Positions 1 through 6,344 of a DNA stretch of 13,032 bases are shown one piece after another; position 1 is the stretch's first letter, and every line of letters begins with the position of its first letter. Position numbers and translations under genes: made by a program. The notes under the pieces are model-generated. The model was not told where the DNA came from. It was given only the letters and a program-made list of their open reading frames with translations, and ran no database searches. This stretch comes from Syntrophomonadaceae bacterium (GTDB lineage: Bacteria > Bacillota > Syntrophomonadia > Syntrophomonadales > Syntrophomonadaceae), in NCBI GenBank assembly GCA_028683995.1, contig JAQUGU010000021.1:1-13032 (forward strand), given 5' to 3'.

Positions 1-209
1 ACCAAAAGTTCTTTTTCCTGGCGTAAGCTGTCATTCCTTGACCAGCTTACAGATTATACACGGTATATATTCTATATAAATTTAAAAAATCCTACAAAAT
101 ACGCTTAATTTTTTTATTAACTTGTTTCATCTATCTTATTGTATCTTCCCTTTTTTGACAAGCTTAAAGTATTTGGTAGCAATTAACCCTATTCGAGTGG
201 TACGTAACC
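1..209. other. AT-rich non-coding left edge with one hairpin
   Basis: I see no gene here. There is one clear inverted repeat: GTAAGCTG at 23-30 pairs with CAGCTTAC at 43-50 around a 12-base loop. It has no T-run directly after it on either strand, so it is not a convincing intrinsic terminator, although it could end a transcript of a gene lying left of the window. A TTGACA occurs at 155-160, but no good -10 box lies 16-18 bases downstream. The rest is A/T-rich without recognisable structure. Confidence 0.5.
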
Positions 210-306
210 TGTAGGGGCGAACCCATGTGTTCGCCCGTGGGTAGGCAATTCATTAACCGTAGGTATAAGGTATCCCGGTGGGCAGACACATGGGTCTGCC
301 CCTACA
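210..306 (-). repeat. TGTAGGGGC double-hairpin element, copy 1
   Basis: A 97-base element bounded by TGTAGGGG (210-217) and its complement CCCCTACA (299-306). Inside each end is a hairpin: GGGCGAAC/GTTCGCCC (215-222 with 229-236) and GGGCAGAC/GTCTGCCC (280-287 with 294-301). The middle is not conserved with copy 2 at 2176-2284. The ends behave like terminal inverted repeats, so the unit resembles a MITE-like non-autonomous element; no target duplication was identified. On the minus strand it follows directly after the heptamer array at 311-371. Confidence 0.75.
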
Positions 307-310
307 AAAC

Positions 311-371
311 CTTACCCCCTAACCTCTCACTCCTAACCCCTAACTCCTAACTCTCCACTCTCCACTCTTCA
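311..371 (-). repeat. Degenerate heptamer array next to cbiO stop
   Basis: Read on the minus strand this is a run of heptamers in one register: GTGAAGA, GTGGAGA twice, GTTAGGA, GTTAGGG, GTTAGGA, GTGAGAG, GTTAGGG. It begins at the base after the TAG of the CbiO gene and runs into the TGTAGGGGC element. The array at 8608-8712 has the same unit and the same order of array then hairpin, so the two are copies of one composite repeat. Confidence 0.75.
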
Positions 372-1169
372 CTAATTGTGAACATAGCGGTGAACGTGCT
401 GACCTTCTCCATGCACATGGCAGTATTCATCAATAAGGTTTACCTTTTGGAGCAGATTGCGGTCAGCCAGAACTTCGGAGGTAGGGCCATCATATACCAG
501 TTGGTGCTGTTCAGACAGAACCAGCGCTCTCTGGGATAAAGCATGGGCTAGCTCCAGGTTGTGAGTGGATGTAATTATTGTACAACCCCGATGGTTTAGT
601 TCCAATAAAAGGTCTATCAGCCATCGCTGGGTTCGCGGGTCCAGACCATTAGTTGGTTCATCCAGAATTAGCACTTCCGGGTTTAATACCAGCACTGAGG
701 CCACTGCCACCTTTTTCTTCTCTCCGCCGCTTAATAAATAGGGTGATCTTTCTTTAAGCTCTTCCAGTTTAAGCATACGGATTACATCATCCACCCTTTG
801 TTTAACCTCGTCCCTGCCCAATGCTAACTGCAATGGGCCGAAGGCAATCTCATCCCACACCCGGGTAGTAAAAAGCTGGGCATCAGAATTTTGAAAAATG
901 AATCCCACCCGGCGGTGGAAATCTTGCGCAATATGGTCATTTTCCATTACTTCTTCATTTATTTCCCGGTCAAAGGCTTTAAACCTGCCTTCATCAGGAA
1001 AGACCAGCCCACATAGTATCTTCAACAGGGTCGATTTGCCGGAGCCATTGGCACCCAGCAGGCAAACGCTTTCCCCTTTTTTAATCTTTAAGTATAAATT
1101 GTGGAATACCTCTATCCCCCTGCCATAAGTAAAACCTACTCCCTGTAAATAAAACAGCGTTTTAGCCAA
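372..1169 (-). CDS. cbiO: ECF transporter ATPase CbiO/NikO-like
   Basis: ATP-hydrolysing subunit of an energy-coupling factor importer, probably for Ni2+ or Co2+, acting on the cytoplasmic face with CbiQ. Motifs in the 265-residue product: Walker A GANGSGKST at 39-47, Q-loop Gln93 in FIFQN, ABC signature LSGGE at 146-150, Walker B LILDEP ending at 172, D-loop GLD at 175-177 and switch His203. The length is normal for the family. The start is a TTG at 1167-1169 preceded by a G-rich ribosome binding site at about 1176-1180; no in-frame ATG lies upstream. The last 16 residues, CHVHGEGQHVHRYVHN, are rich in His plus one Cys and could bind metal. It is the last gene of the transporter set, about 110 bases after cbiQ, with a 7-bp inverted repeat (1231-1237 with 1244-1250) in the gap. 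Metal specificity is inferred from neighbours. Confidence 0.93.
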   Translation of the reverse strand: MAKTLFYLQGVGFTYGRGIEVFHNLYLKIKKGESVCLLGANGSGKSTLLKILCGLVFPDEGRFKAFDREINEEVMENDHIAQDFHRRVGFIFQNSDAQLFTTRVWDEIAFGPLQLALGRDEVKQRVDDVIRMLKLEELKERSPYLLSGGEKKKVAVASVLVLNPEVLILDEPTNGLDPRTQRWLIDLLLELNHRGCTIITSTHNLELAHALSQRALVLSEQHQLVYDGPTSEVLADRNLLQKVNLIDEYCHVHGEGQHVHRYVHN

Positions 1170-1282
1170 AGAATATCCCCCAATCTTTGCTTCATCTTCA
1201 ATAAGTATTATACAGTTATCTGGTACAGTATTCCTCCATAACAGGAGGAAATGATGGAGGAAGGAAATGAGGAGACATTTCC

Positions 1283-2122
1283 CTATTGGCCGGTGTAACA
1301 GCGGGCGGTCATGGCCTGGTAGACTTCTTCAGCCATTATCATGCTTTTTGCGAACAGGGTTCCAATGGATGAACCTACCTGAGCCTGCTGGCGGCGCAGG
1401 GATAAATCACCCACGGTACGCATCTTGCGCGCCTCAAACATCTCCAGAGAAAGCACGAGTAACATAACCAGGTAACGGTACGTCATTTCAATCAACATTA
1501 CGAACATTGCTGGTATGCCAAGCATACGCAGGGATTTTAGCAGGCGGGACACCGGTGTAGTTACTGCCAGTAGCACCCCCAGAGAAAGGGATAGGCCCAC
1601 TCGTAAAAACAGGTATAATCCAGCCATAGCACCCTGTTGGCTGATAAATATACTCTGCGGCAGCTTATAGCCCCACAGGTATAACGGTTCACTGAAACGG
1701 TGCACTACCAGCAGTGGTATGCCATCATTAATCAGGTTAAACATCCCCGGTACTGCTATTAGCAACGTTATCAAGGGAATAAAGGCCCAAATATTTAGCT
1801 GCATTTTTAAAACTGGTAAGCGGGAAAAATACATCAGTATCAGTGTTAACAGCCAGAGACCCAGCAATATTTCCAGCTTACGGGTGAGTCCGGCAATAAG
1901 TATTAAACTAATGGTGGCGATTAATTTAATACGAGGATCGATGTGCTGTAGCAGGCCATCTTGTCGGGCATAATATTCATTCAGGCGCTCGCTGGACAGG
2001 CCTTTTTGCAGCTGCCGTAGCGTTTTTCGCAAAAAGCCCATCCTGCTTCTGCCCTTACTCCGTGAGCTAACCTCTTTATATTGTTCTGTACCCATCCAGT
2101 CTGGTATAAATACTTTATCCAT
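1283..2122 (-). CDS. cbiQ: ECF transporter transmembrane subunit CbiQ/EcfT
   Basis: Membrane coupling protein of the ECF importer, linking the substrate-binding CbiM to the ATPase. The 279-residue product has the family opening HIDPRIKL at 60-67, several hydrophobic spans from about residue 66 to 130 and again around 170-235, and two C-terminal coupling-helix signatures that normally read Ala-Arg-Gly: here EARKMRTVG and AMTARCYTG, so both are degenerate. About 50 hydrophilic, basic residues precede the HIDPR motif, longer than I expect for this family. I chose the ATG at 2120-2122 because GGAGG stands 7 bases upstream; a longer reading frame to 2173 would put this ribosome binding site inside the gene and run up to the repeat at 2176. 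The gap of about 180 bases from the PDGLE gene is filled largely by that repeat. Confidence 0.92.
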   Translation of the reverse strand: MDKVFIPDWMGTEQYKEVSSRSKGRSRMGFLRKTLRQLQKGLSSERLNEYYARQDGLLQHIDPRIKLIATISLILIAGLTRKLEILLGLWLLTLILMYFSRLPVLKMQLNIWAFIPLITLLIAVPGMFNLINDGIPLLVVHRFSEPLYLWGYKLPQSIFISQQGAMAGLYLFLRVGLSLSLGVLLAVTTPVSRLLKSLRMLGIPAMFVMLIEMTYRYLVMLLVLSLEMFEARKMRTVGDLSLRRQQAQVGSSIGTLFAKSMIMAEEVYQAMTARCYTGQ

Positions 2123-2175
2123 GTTTAATCCTCCATACCCCCAAGACCAGAAGGGCCTACCGGGAGTACACAACC

Positions 2176-2284
2176 TGTAGGGGCGAACCCGTGTGTTCGC
2201 CCGGAGTCAGCTATTTTATTACTATAATGTATAATCCTCGGGGTTTACTGCTCGGCAGGGCAGACACATACATCTGCCCCTACA
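2176..2284 (-). repeat. TGTAGGGGC double-hairpin element, copy 2
   Basis: A 109-base element with the same ends as copy 1: TGTAGGGG at 2176-2183 and CCCCTACA at 2277-2284, an outer GGGCGAAC/GTTCGCCC hairpin on the left and a GGGCAGA-type hairpin on the right. The right hairpin stem has mismatches (CAGACACATACATCTG). On the minus strand it is preceded by a short purine-rich remnant (AGCGAGGTGTGAGG, 2287-2300) resembling the heptamer arrays, and that remnant begins two bases after the stop codon of the PDGLE gene. Confidence 0.75.
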
Positions 2285-2302
2285 AACCTCACACCTCGCT
2301 AT

Positions 2303-2617
2303 TTAATCCTTGGCCAGGCGATAGAAAATCGATATTACCAGGACTACCAGAAGTACTCCCACTACAGCTGAGATAATATATCCTGCGGCCGCCTGGCCAA
2401 AGCCAGCTTCCATTCCTGGAACTGAATAATCAGGCAGGACAACATGTTGCCAGAAGTCGGCAAATTTAGCCAGCCCGGCGGGGATGAAGCCGACTTCATC
2501 TACCAATTCATCCATACCCCATTCCCCAAATGCAGTACCTGTCGCCAGCAGTCCCAGCGGTGATAAGATAATGAGTACCAGTAAGCCCCACCACAAGTTT
2601 TTAAAGGTTTTAAACAT
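2303..2617 (-). CDS. CbiN-like PDGLE-domain small membrane protein
   Basis: Small accessory component of nickel/cobalt ECF transporters, taking the place of CbiN or NikN. The product has 104 residues with a hydrophobic helix at about 8-27, an extracytoplasmic middle containing FGEWGMDEL and FIPAGL, and a second helix at about 82-99 ending in a short charged tail. That layout and the SPLGLLATG stretch after the first helix fit the PDGLE family (a two-helix protein found beside or fused to CbiM). Its ATG at 2615-2617 lies inside the end of cbiM (8-base overlap), so translation is probably coupled. I recognise the family from these patterns only. Confidence 0.82.
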   Translation of the reverse strand: MFKTFKNLWWGLLVLIILSPLGLLATGTAFGEWGMDELVDEVGFIPAGLAKFADFWQHVVLPDYSVPGMEAGFGQAAAGYIISAVVGVLLVVLVISIFYRLAKD

Positions 2618-3329
2618 GGCTTCCTACCCCCTTGTCATTACTAGCTATCCATTTGGGACTATCTGACAGCAGAGCCGGGTAATTCTTGCCCACGAACCAA
2701 AGGGCGATAACTGTAACTAATCCTTCCACTGGCCCTGCCAGTATAAGATGCTCCGACATCATTGCCGCCACCGCTATTTTAATGGGATACATAAAATATA
2801 GTGGTGTACCATCAGCAGCCTGGAACAGGTGATACTGGGCTCCAAACATTAAGGCGGTGGTCAGGGCTGCAATGTTTAGCCCCACATAACCTCCTATAAA
2901 TGCAGCTGCCATTCCCCGACTTGATAGTTTATCAGCCGCACCTTTGATCAGTTTATGAGTATAATACCCGGCAAAAGACATAACAAAAGCAATATTAAAA
3001 CAATTGGCCCCCACTGCCAGTATGCCGCCATCACCAAATACCAGGGCTTGAATAATTAAAGCTACCGATACCCCCAAACAGGCTGCCCACGGCCCCAAAA
3101 GTATCGCCAGCAATACCGCCCCAACGGCGTGTGCTGAACTCCCCCCCGGCACCGGCAGGTTAAACATCATAATGACAAATGAAAATGCTGCCCCGGCGGC
3201 CAGTACCGGAATCTGCCGTTTTTTCAAGTCGTTTTTAACCTTATTAGCTGCCACCCCTAGAACCGGAACCATGACTGCAATCATCGGTATCGCAGTCTGC
3301 GGGCTTAAATAACCATCTGGAATGTGCAT
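2610..3329 (-). CDS. cbiM: Metal-binding ECF substrate component CbiM/NikM
   Basis: Substrate-specific membrane component of a Ni2+/Co2+ ECF importer. In this family the metal is bound by the N-terminal amine, His2 and further histidines, so the exact start matters. The ATG at 3327-3329 gives MHIPDGYLSP, the conserved N-terminal metal motif, and has GGGAGGG about 6 bases upstream; the longer frame from a TTG at 3344 would bury His2 and consume the ribosome binding site, so I reject it. The 239-residue product has six to seven hydrophobic spans and the conserved PGGSSAHAVG segment with a second buried histidine. It overlaps the downstream PDGLE gene by 8 bases. Upstream lies a leader of about 200 bases. 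Confidence 0.95.
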   Translation of the reverse strand: MHIPDGYLSPQTAIPMIAVMVPVLGVAANKVKNDLKKRQIPVLAAGAAFSFVIMMFNLPVPGGSSAHAVGAVLLAILLGPWAACLGVSVALIIQALVFGDGGILAVGANCFNIAFVMSFAGYYTHKLIKGAADKLSSRGMAAAFIGGYVGLNIAALTTALMFGAQYHLFQAADGTPLYFMYPIKIAVAAMMSEHLILAGPVEGLVTVIALWFVGKNYPALLSDSPKWIASNDKGVGSHV

Positions 3330-3344
3330 TCTTAACCCTCCCAA

Positions 3345-3561
3345 CTTAAACTTGCATTTTACCCTGTAAAAACAGAAAAAAGACCATAAAAAACCAGTGT
3401 GCTGGATTCATTCCAGCCCTGCCTTCATGGCCTTTTTAATTTCCTATTCTATTTTTACTCAAACAACGGCTTATATTTCAACACCTTCGTGGTGCTGTTT
3501 AACAAATTTTATTTCTACATTAAAATTTAATTTCCTGCACATATAACAAAAAAATTACACC
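3345..3561 (-). promoter_or_regulatory. Leader region upstream of cbiM with overlapping hairpins
   Basis: No gene is visible. On the minus strand three short complementary segments lie in order: GCTGGA (3412-3417), TCCAGC (3401-3406) and CTGG (3394-3397), the last followed by six T (3388-3393). The middle segment can pair with either neighbour, 6 bp upstream or 4 bp downstream, a layout like an antiterminator/terminator switch. The terminator stem is only 4 bp and therefore weak. A separate hairpin CACC-TTCGT-GGTG lies at 3482-3494. I found no B12-riboswitch-like box and no clear NikR-type GTATGA/TCATAC dyad. A metal-responsive role is speculation. Confidence 0.3.
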
Positions 3562-3620
3562 CGCCGGGTGACAGGGGATACCCTAAAGGGCACACGCGGT
3601 TCCTGTGTCACCCTGTCACC
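3562..3620 (-). repeat. GGGTGACA hairpin repeat with 18-base insertion
   Basis: Inverted repeat GGGTGACA (3566-3573) with TGTCACCC (3606-3613), followed by a partial duplication TGTCACC (3614-3620). It matches the simpler copy at 5055-5088 base for base except for an 18-base insertion at 3579-3596 in the loop, which carries its own CCCTAAAGGG near-palindrome. On the minus strand the element begins at the first base after the TAA of the CooT fusion gene. Confidence 0.75.
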
Positions 3621-4415
3621 TTAGAAGCTCTTCATAAGAGTAAAGGTGCTGGTTATGCCATCATGGCTTACAGAAAAGAGATAATTACCCCGGGCAGTAA
3701 GATACAACCTGGTTTTGCCTTCGCTGTCAGTAGTCAAATGATGGGGATACTCCCGGTTTTGGGTTCCGGCATAGGTGGCCCTGACCTCTGCACCGGTCAA
3801 TGGTTCCCCGTCTTTTAGCACCTGTATTTCGTAGTTCTCACCCATGCGGGCGTGGCTGTAATTGCTGGGGACAATCTCCAGGGGTAAGCCTAGCGGGTCC
3901 AGTCCATGGTGGTGATGATGACCTATTTCAACTATCAACTTGGCATACAGCTTATCCTCTTCATTTATATAAACCTGGATTAAACCTTCAGTTTCCTGAC
4001 CCAGAATTATATTTTTGGACTCATCGTGTTCATGCAAATGAACTTCGCGTTTATCACCTTCAGAAACTACAAAAGCCTTAATATCCTGTAAACCTACTGT
4101 AACATCGGCCTTCATATTGTAGCCCTTGAGCAATTTCAGGCTTACTTCTTCGCCTTCATGGAAATGTCCATGGTCAGTATCAGGCTCCAGCCAAATTTCC
4201 AGTTCCCGTACCCCGGTTGCTTCCTTGACCTCTTCCAGTATAATCCGGTGGTGCACCAGTTCCATCTCTCTTATTCGAGCCTTAATTACTCTGCGCTCGC
4301 CAAAGATACTTTCCATAAAGATATTATTCTCTTCTCCGGGAATGATGCGGTCGACTTTCTCCATTAACAGTTCTTCGCCAGCACCACGGTCAATATAGAC
4401 ATTGGCTTCACACAT
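3621..4415 (-). CDS. CooT-DUF4198 fusion, putative nickel-handling protein
   Basis: Residues 1-62 look like a CooT-type small nickel protein: the product opens Met-Cys (MCEANVYI) and continues with the family pattern of a FGERRVIKARIRE segment and a HRIILEE ending. In CooT the Cys2 side chain is the known nickel ligand. Residues from about 70 to 264 resemble DUF4198, a family found with nickel and cobalt transporters, with GEEVSLKLLKGYNM at 87-101 and a C-terminal beta-sandwich-like part (GENYEIQVLKDGEPLTGAEV). Three histidine clusters are obvious: HGHFH at 82-86, HLHEH at 126-130 and HHHHH at 166-170. There is no signal peptide or membrane span, so the protein should be cytosolic, unlike typical exported DUF4198 proteins. 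Its ATG shares one base with the FmdE stop (TAATG), and GGAGGT lies 8 bases before it. A metal store, chaperone or sensor for the importer are all possible. Family calls rest on remembered motifs. Confidence 0.8.
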   Translation of the reverse strand: MCEANVYIDRGAGEELLMEKVDRIIPGEENNIFMESIFGERRVIKARIREMELVHHRIILEEVKEATGVRELEIWLEPDTDHGHFHEGEEVSLKLLKGYNMKADVTVGLQDIKAFVVSEGDKREVHLHEHDESKNIILGQETEGLIQVYINEEDKLYAKLIVEIGHHHHHGLDPLGLPLEIVPSNYSHARMGENYEIQVLKDGEPLTGAEVRATYAGTQNREYPHHLTTDSEGKTRLYLTARGNYLFSVSHDGITSTFTLMKSF

Positions 4416-5020
4416 TACGCTTCACCTCCGCGCTTATTATAACAAGGTATACACAGGATTCCGGTTTCCGTCTGCCGGGCCCGAGTTTCCATAACCCCTT
4501 CACCACAAACAGCACATTGACAGGTAGCATATATCTGAGCTTTACCTGGCATTTCAAGTTCAACATCCTCCCAGGTAAAAAGGTCTTCCAGGGGCATGGT
4601 CATAATTTTCTCAAACAGAACTCCGATTAAGTTTTCCTTTTCCGCTACTTCGTCTTCACTAAGGGTCTGCTTGCGTTTTAACTCGCGGAAGCGTTCAGAC
4701 TCTCTAAAGGAAGTAGCGCCATATTTCTGAGCTATACGAACTGCCACGTTCTTATCCCGGCTGGCAATAGTATATACATTTTTACCATAGTCGTTAAATA
4801 TCAGGTTGCCCTTGCCAAAGGTACAACCCAGTATAGCCTGAATGGCATCCACCCCGCAGGAATCAGTCTCAACAATAGCCAGTAATTCTTCGTCATAATC
4901 CGGAGATACATCCAGGTGTTTCTGGGCAAACTCGGCAGCTCTTACCCCAATTAAAAGACCGGGGCAAATATGACCGTGAAACTGAATAGCCAGTTCTAGT
5001 GGCGGCATGTTTTTGCACAT
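4415..5020 (-). CDS. FmdE-domain protein with C-terminal zinc ribbon
   Basis: The FmdE domain was named from subunit E of formylmethanofuran dehydrogenase, but most bacterial members stand alone and lack an assigned reaction. Visible marks in the 201-residue product are FHGHICPG at 14-21 (His and Cys likely metal ligands), DSCGVDAIQ at 53-61 and a C-terminal zinc-ribbon pair Cys169-x2-Cys172 and Cys190-x2-Cys193. I chose the ATG at 5018-5020 because AAAGGTGGG stands about 4-5 bases before it; the upstream ATG at 5038 has no ribosome binding site. The gene ends in TAATG shared with the CooT fusion and lies about 70 bases after the DUF3842 gene, separated by a repeat. Context suggests handling of the imported metal or maturation of a metalloenzyme; this is inference. 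Confidence 0.87.
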   Translation of the reverse strand: MCKNMPPLELAIQFHGHICPGLLIGVRAAEFAQKHLDVSPDYDEELLAIVETDSCGVDAIQAILGCTFGKGNLIFNDYGKNVYTIASRDKNVAVRIAQKYGATSFRESERFRELKRKQTLSEDEVAEKENLIGVLFEKIMTMPLEDLFTWEDVELEMPGKAQIYATCQCAVCGEGVMETRARQTETGILCIPCYNKRGGEA

Positions 5021-5054
5021 ATTGTTCCCACCTTTCATGTTGACTTATATATTT

Positions 5055-5090
5055 CGGCGGGTGACAGGGGACGGTTCCTGTGTCACCCTA
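5055..5090 (-). repeat. GGGTGACA hairpin repeat, simple copy
   Basis: Inverted repeat GGGTGACA (5059-5066) with TGTCACCC (5081-5088); the inner bases CAGG and CCTG extend the stem, leaving a short loop with GGGGACGGTTCC. On the minus strand it starts within the last base of the DUF3842 stop codon. The copy at 3562-3620 is identical apart from an 18-base loop insertion. It could act as a transcript-end hairpin but has no T-run. Confidence 0.75.
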
Positions 5091-5537
5091 TGATTGGTTA
5101 AGAATTTGCCTTATCCGCGCAACCAGGTAATCAACCTGAATAGGCAGAGGTTCATCAATAGTACCGGGTACTTCAATTTTATAACGATTAAGCGGGATAA
5201 GCAGCTTAATCGCCCCACTGCAAGCAATAGCCTCGGCCATCGCTGGAGTTAATTCTCCTAAATAAGAATTAGCCGCTAATATGGCCAGAGAACCGGCGAT
5301 AACATCAACCCCAGCCACGCTTTTTATAACCGCATTTTCACCGGTTGCCCCCTCATTGGCACCAGCTTTTAACATCAAAGATGTAGCTATGGAATTGGTA
5401 CCCAGTGCAATAATTTCACAGGAATCGCCCATTTCCTTGCGCAGCTTTTCCACTATTACTCGTCCAATTCCGCCTCCCTGGCCATCAACTACCGCTATTC
5501 GCAACCCTTTCCCCCCGCTTCTCTTTTTAGCTGCCAT
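5088..5537 (-). CDS. DUF3842 family protein
   Basis: Small alpha/beta protein of the DUF3842 family, whose function is unknown. From the ATG at 5535-5537 it has 149 residues. The hallmark is a glycine-rich nucleotide-binding-like loop, RIAVVDGQGGGIG at 13-25, followed by IIALGTN, LKAGANEGATGEN and IPLNRYKIEVPG, as I remember for this family. The start is uncertain: the family usually begins right before RIAVVDG, and a TTG at 5502-5504 with GGGGGG 6 bases upstream fits that length; the ATG at 5537 has only a distant AGGA; a further ATG at 5597 has no ribosome binding site. It is the first gene of the metal locus, and a TATAGT (minus strand, near 5623-5628) is a weak -10 candidate. Involvement in metal handling rests only on gene order. 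Confidence 0.85.
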   Translation of the reverse strand: MAAKKRSGGKGLRIAVVDGQGGGIGRVIVEKLRKEMGDSCEIIALGTNSIATSLMLKAGANEGATGENAVIKSVAGVDVIAGSLAILAANSYLGELTPAMAEAIACSGAIKLLIPLNRYKIEVPGTIDEPLPIQVDYLVARIRQILNQS

Positions 5538-5597
5538 TAGTATAACACATCCTGTAAAATCAACTCTCTTCCTATATTGCCGTTGTATGTTAATCAT

Positions 5598-5948
5598 ATC
5601 CGGTTTACCAAAACAGGCTCTTACTATACCAGAAGTTAGGTGTGAAAAACTCCCCCTCCCACCTGTTCCTTACTTCCCAATAGTGTTACAGAAAAAAGCA
5701 CGAAGATATAATGCTGCCTTCTGGCCCGCTTTAACCTTCGTGGTTAATTTTTAGTATAAAGTTTACGTTAGTCTATTACCGACTTCTTTATCCGGTTATA
5801 TTCTACAATAATTCCGGTTTTCCTGCGAAATATTTACTAATTTCGTTAATATTCTATTTGGCTTAAAATACCTTGTCTATAGCCGTTTTTTCGATTACCA
5901 TAAAATATAGCTATAAGAATATTTTACCTACCATGACTATAGTCCTGG
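5598..5948. other. Divergent intergenic region, DUF3842 / small protein
   Basis: About 350 bases between two divergently transcribed genes; promoters for both should lie here, but I cannot place one with confidence. A perfect inverted repeat TTAACC-TTCGT-GGTTAA occurs at 5731-5747, followed on the plus strand by five T. Its CCTTCGTGGT core also occurs in the hairpin at 3482-3494 upstream of cbiM, so it may be another dispersed repeat. The stretch 5750-5940 is A/T-rich without a recognisable gene. Confidence 0.4.
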
Positions 5949-5966
5949 TTGAGAGGAGGATTAGCT

Positions 5967-6233
5967 TTGGTGGAAATTACCGCAGCGATTGTCAAAATGG
6001 CTGAGTCTACGTGTATGGTTGTGATAGTTAAACGAGATGTGATTGAAAATGATTTATTGGCTTTAGAAGCATTCAGGGTATTCTCCCAGTTCTTTCCTCT
6101 AATGCCGGTGGTTCTGATGGCTCAGAACTTTAAAGGTGATGGGATCTATCGGGGACCCGAAGACCTGGTCAAATTGTTAGATAAAGTCAAGCCGGAAGAA
6201 ATGTCCTGGAAAACTTATCATGTAAGTAAATAG
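5967..6233 (+). CDS. Small conserved-looking protein of unknown function
   Basis: I do not recognise the family. The likely start is the TTG at 5967 (88 residues), with GGAGG at 5955-5959 seven bases upstream; the adjacent GTG at 5970 is equally possible, while a TTG at 5949 would overlap the ribosome binding site. The product looks globular and cytosolic: a hydrophobic strand CMVVIVKRD, a helical stretch around LLALEAFRVF, a second strand MPVVLMAQN and a C-terminal charged helix. No cysteine pairs, signal peptide or membrane span are seen. Good ribosome binding and balanced composition support a real gene. It precedes the XRE-S24 regulator by about 110 bases on the same strand, so joint transcription is possible. 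Confidence 0.72.
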   Translation: MVEITAAIVKMAESTCMVVIVKRDVIENDLLALEAFRVFSQFFPLMPVVLMAQNFKGDGIYRGPEDLVKLLDKVKPEEMSWKTYHVSK

Positions 6234-6260
6234 CCCGGCACTAAAACAGTGGTAAATCGC

Positions 6261-6319
6261 AATTAACCTGGGTGAGGATTGAGCGGAATGCAAGGTACGT
6301 GGTCCAGGTGGGGTTAATT
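6261..6319 (+). promoter_or_regulatory. Spaced dyad upstream of the XRE-S24 regulator
   Basis: AATTAACC at 6261-6268 is the exact complement of GGTTAATT at 6312-6319; CTGG and CCAG next to the arms extend the pairing with a 4-base bulge. The right arm is followed by a T-rich run to the ribosome binding site at 6332. This could be an operator pair for the regulator, or a long hairpin ending the upstream transcript. The sequence does not decide. Confidence 0.35.
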
Positions 6320-6344
6320 TTATTTTATTATGGAGGTTTTACCG

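Noticed and set aside
155..183. TTGACA as a plus-strand promoter
   Set aside because: No acceptable -10 box lies 16-18 bases downstream and no plus-strand gene follows.
1231..1250. TTCCTCC/GGAGGAA hairpin as a ribosome-binding-site switch for cbiO
   Set aside because: The GGAGGAA on the minus strand is about 60 bases upstream of the TTG start, with no start codon at a suitable distance after it.
3345..3620. Cobalamin riboswitch upstream of cbiM
   Set aside because: No B12-box-like sequence or the expected conserved core was found in the leader on the minus strand.
3906..3920. Five consecutive His codons as an engineered tag or vector contamination
   Set aside because: The run is internal, lies in a native-looking gene with other His clusters, and belongs to a family connected with metals.
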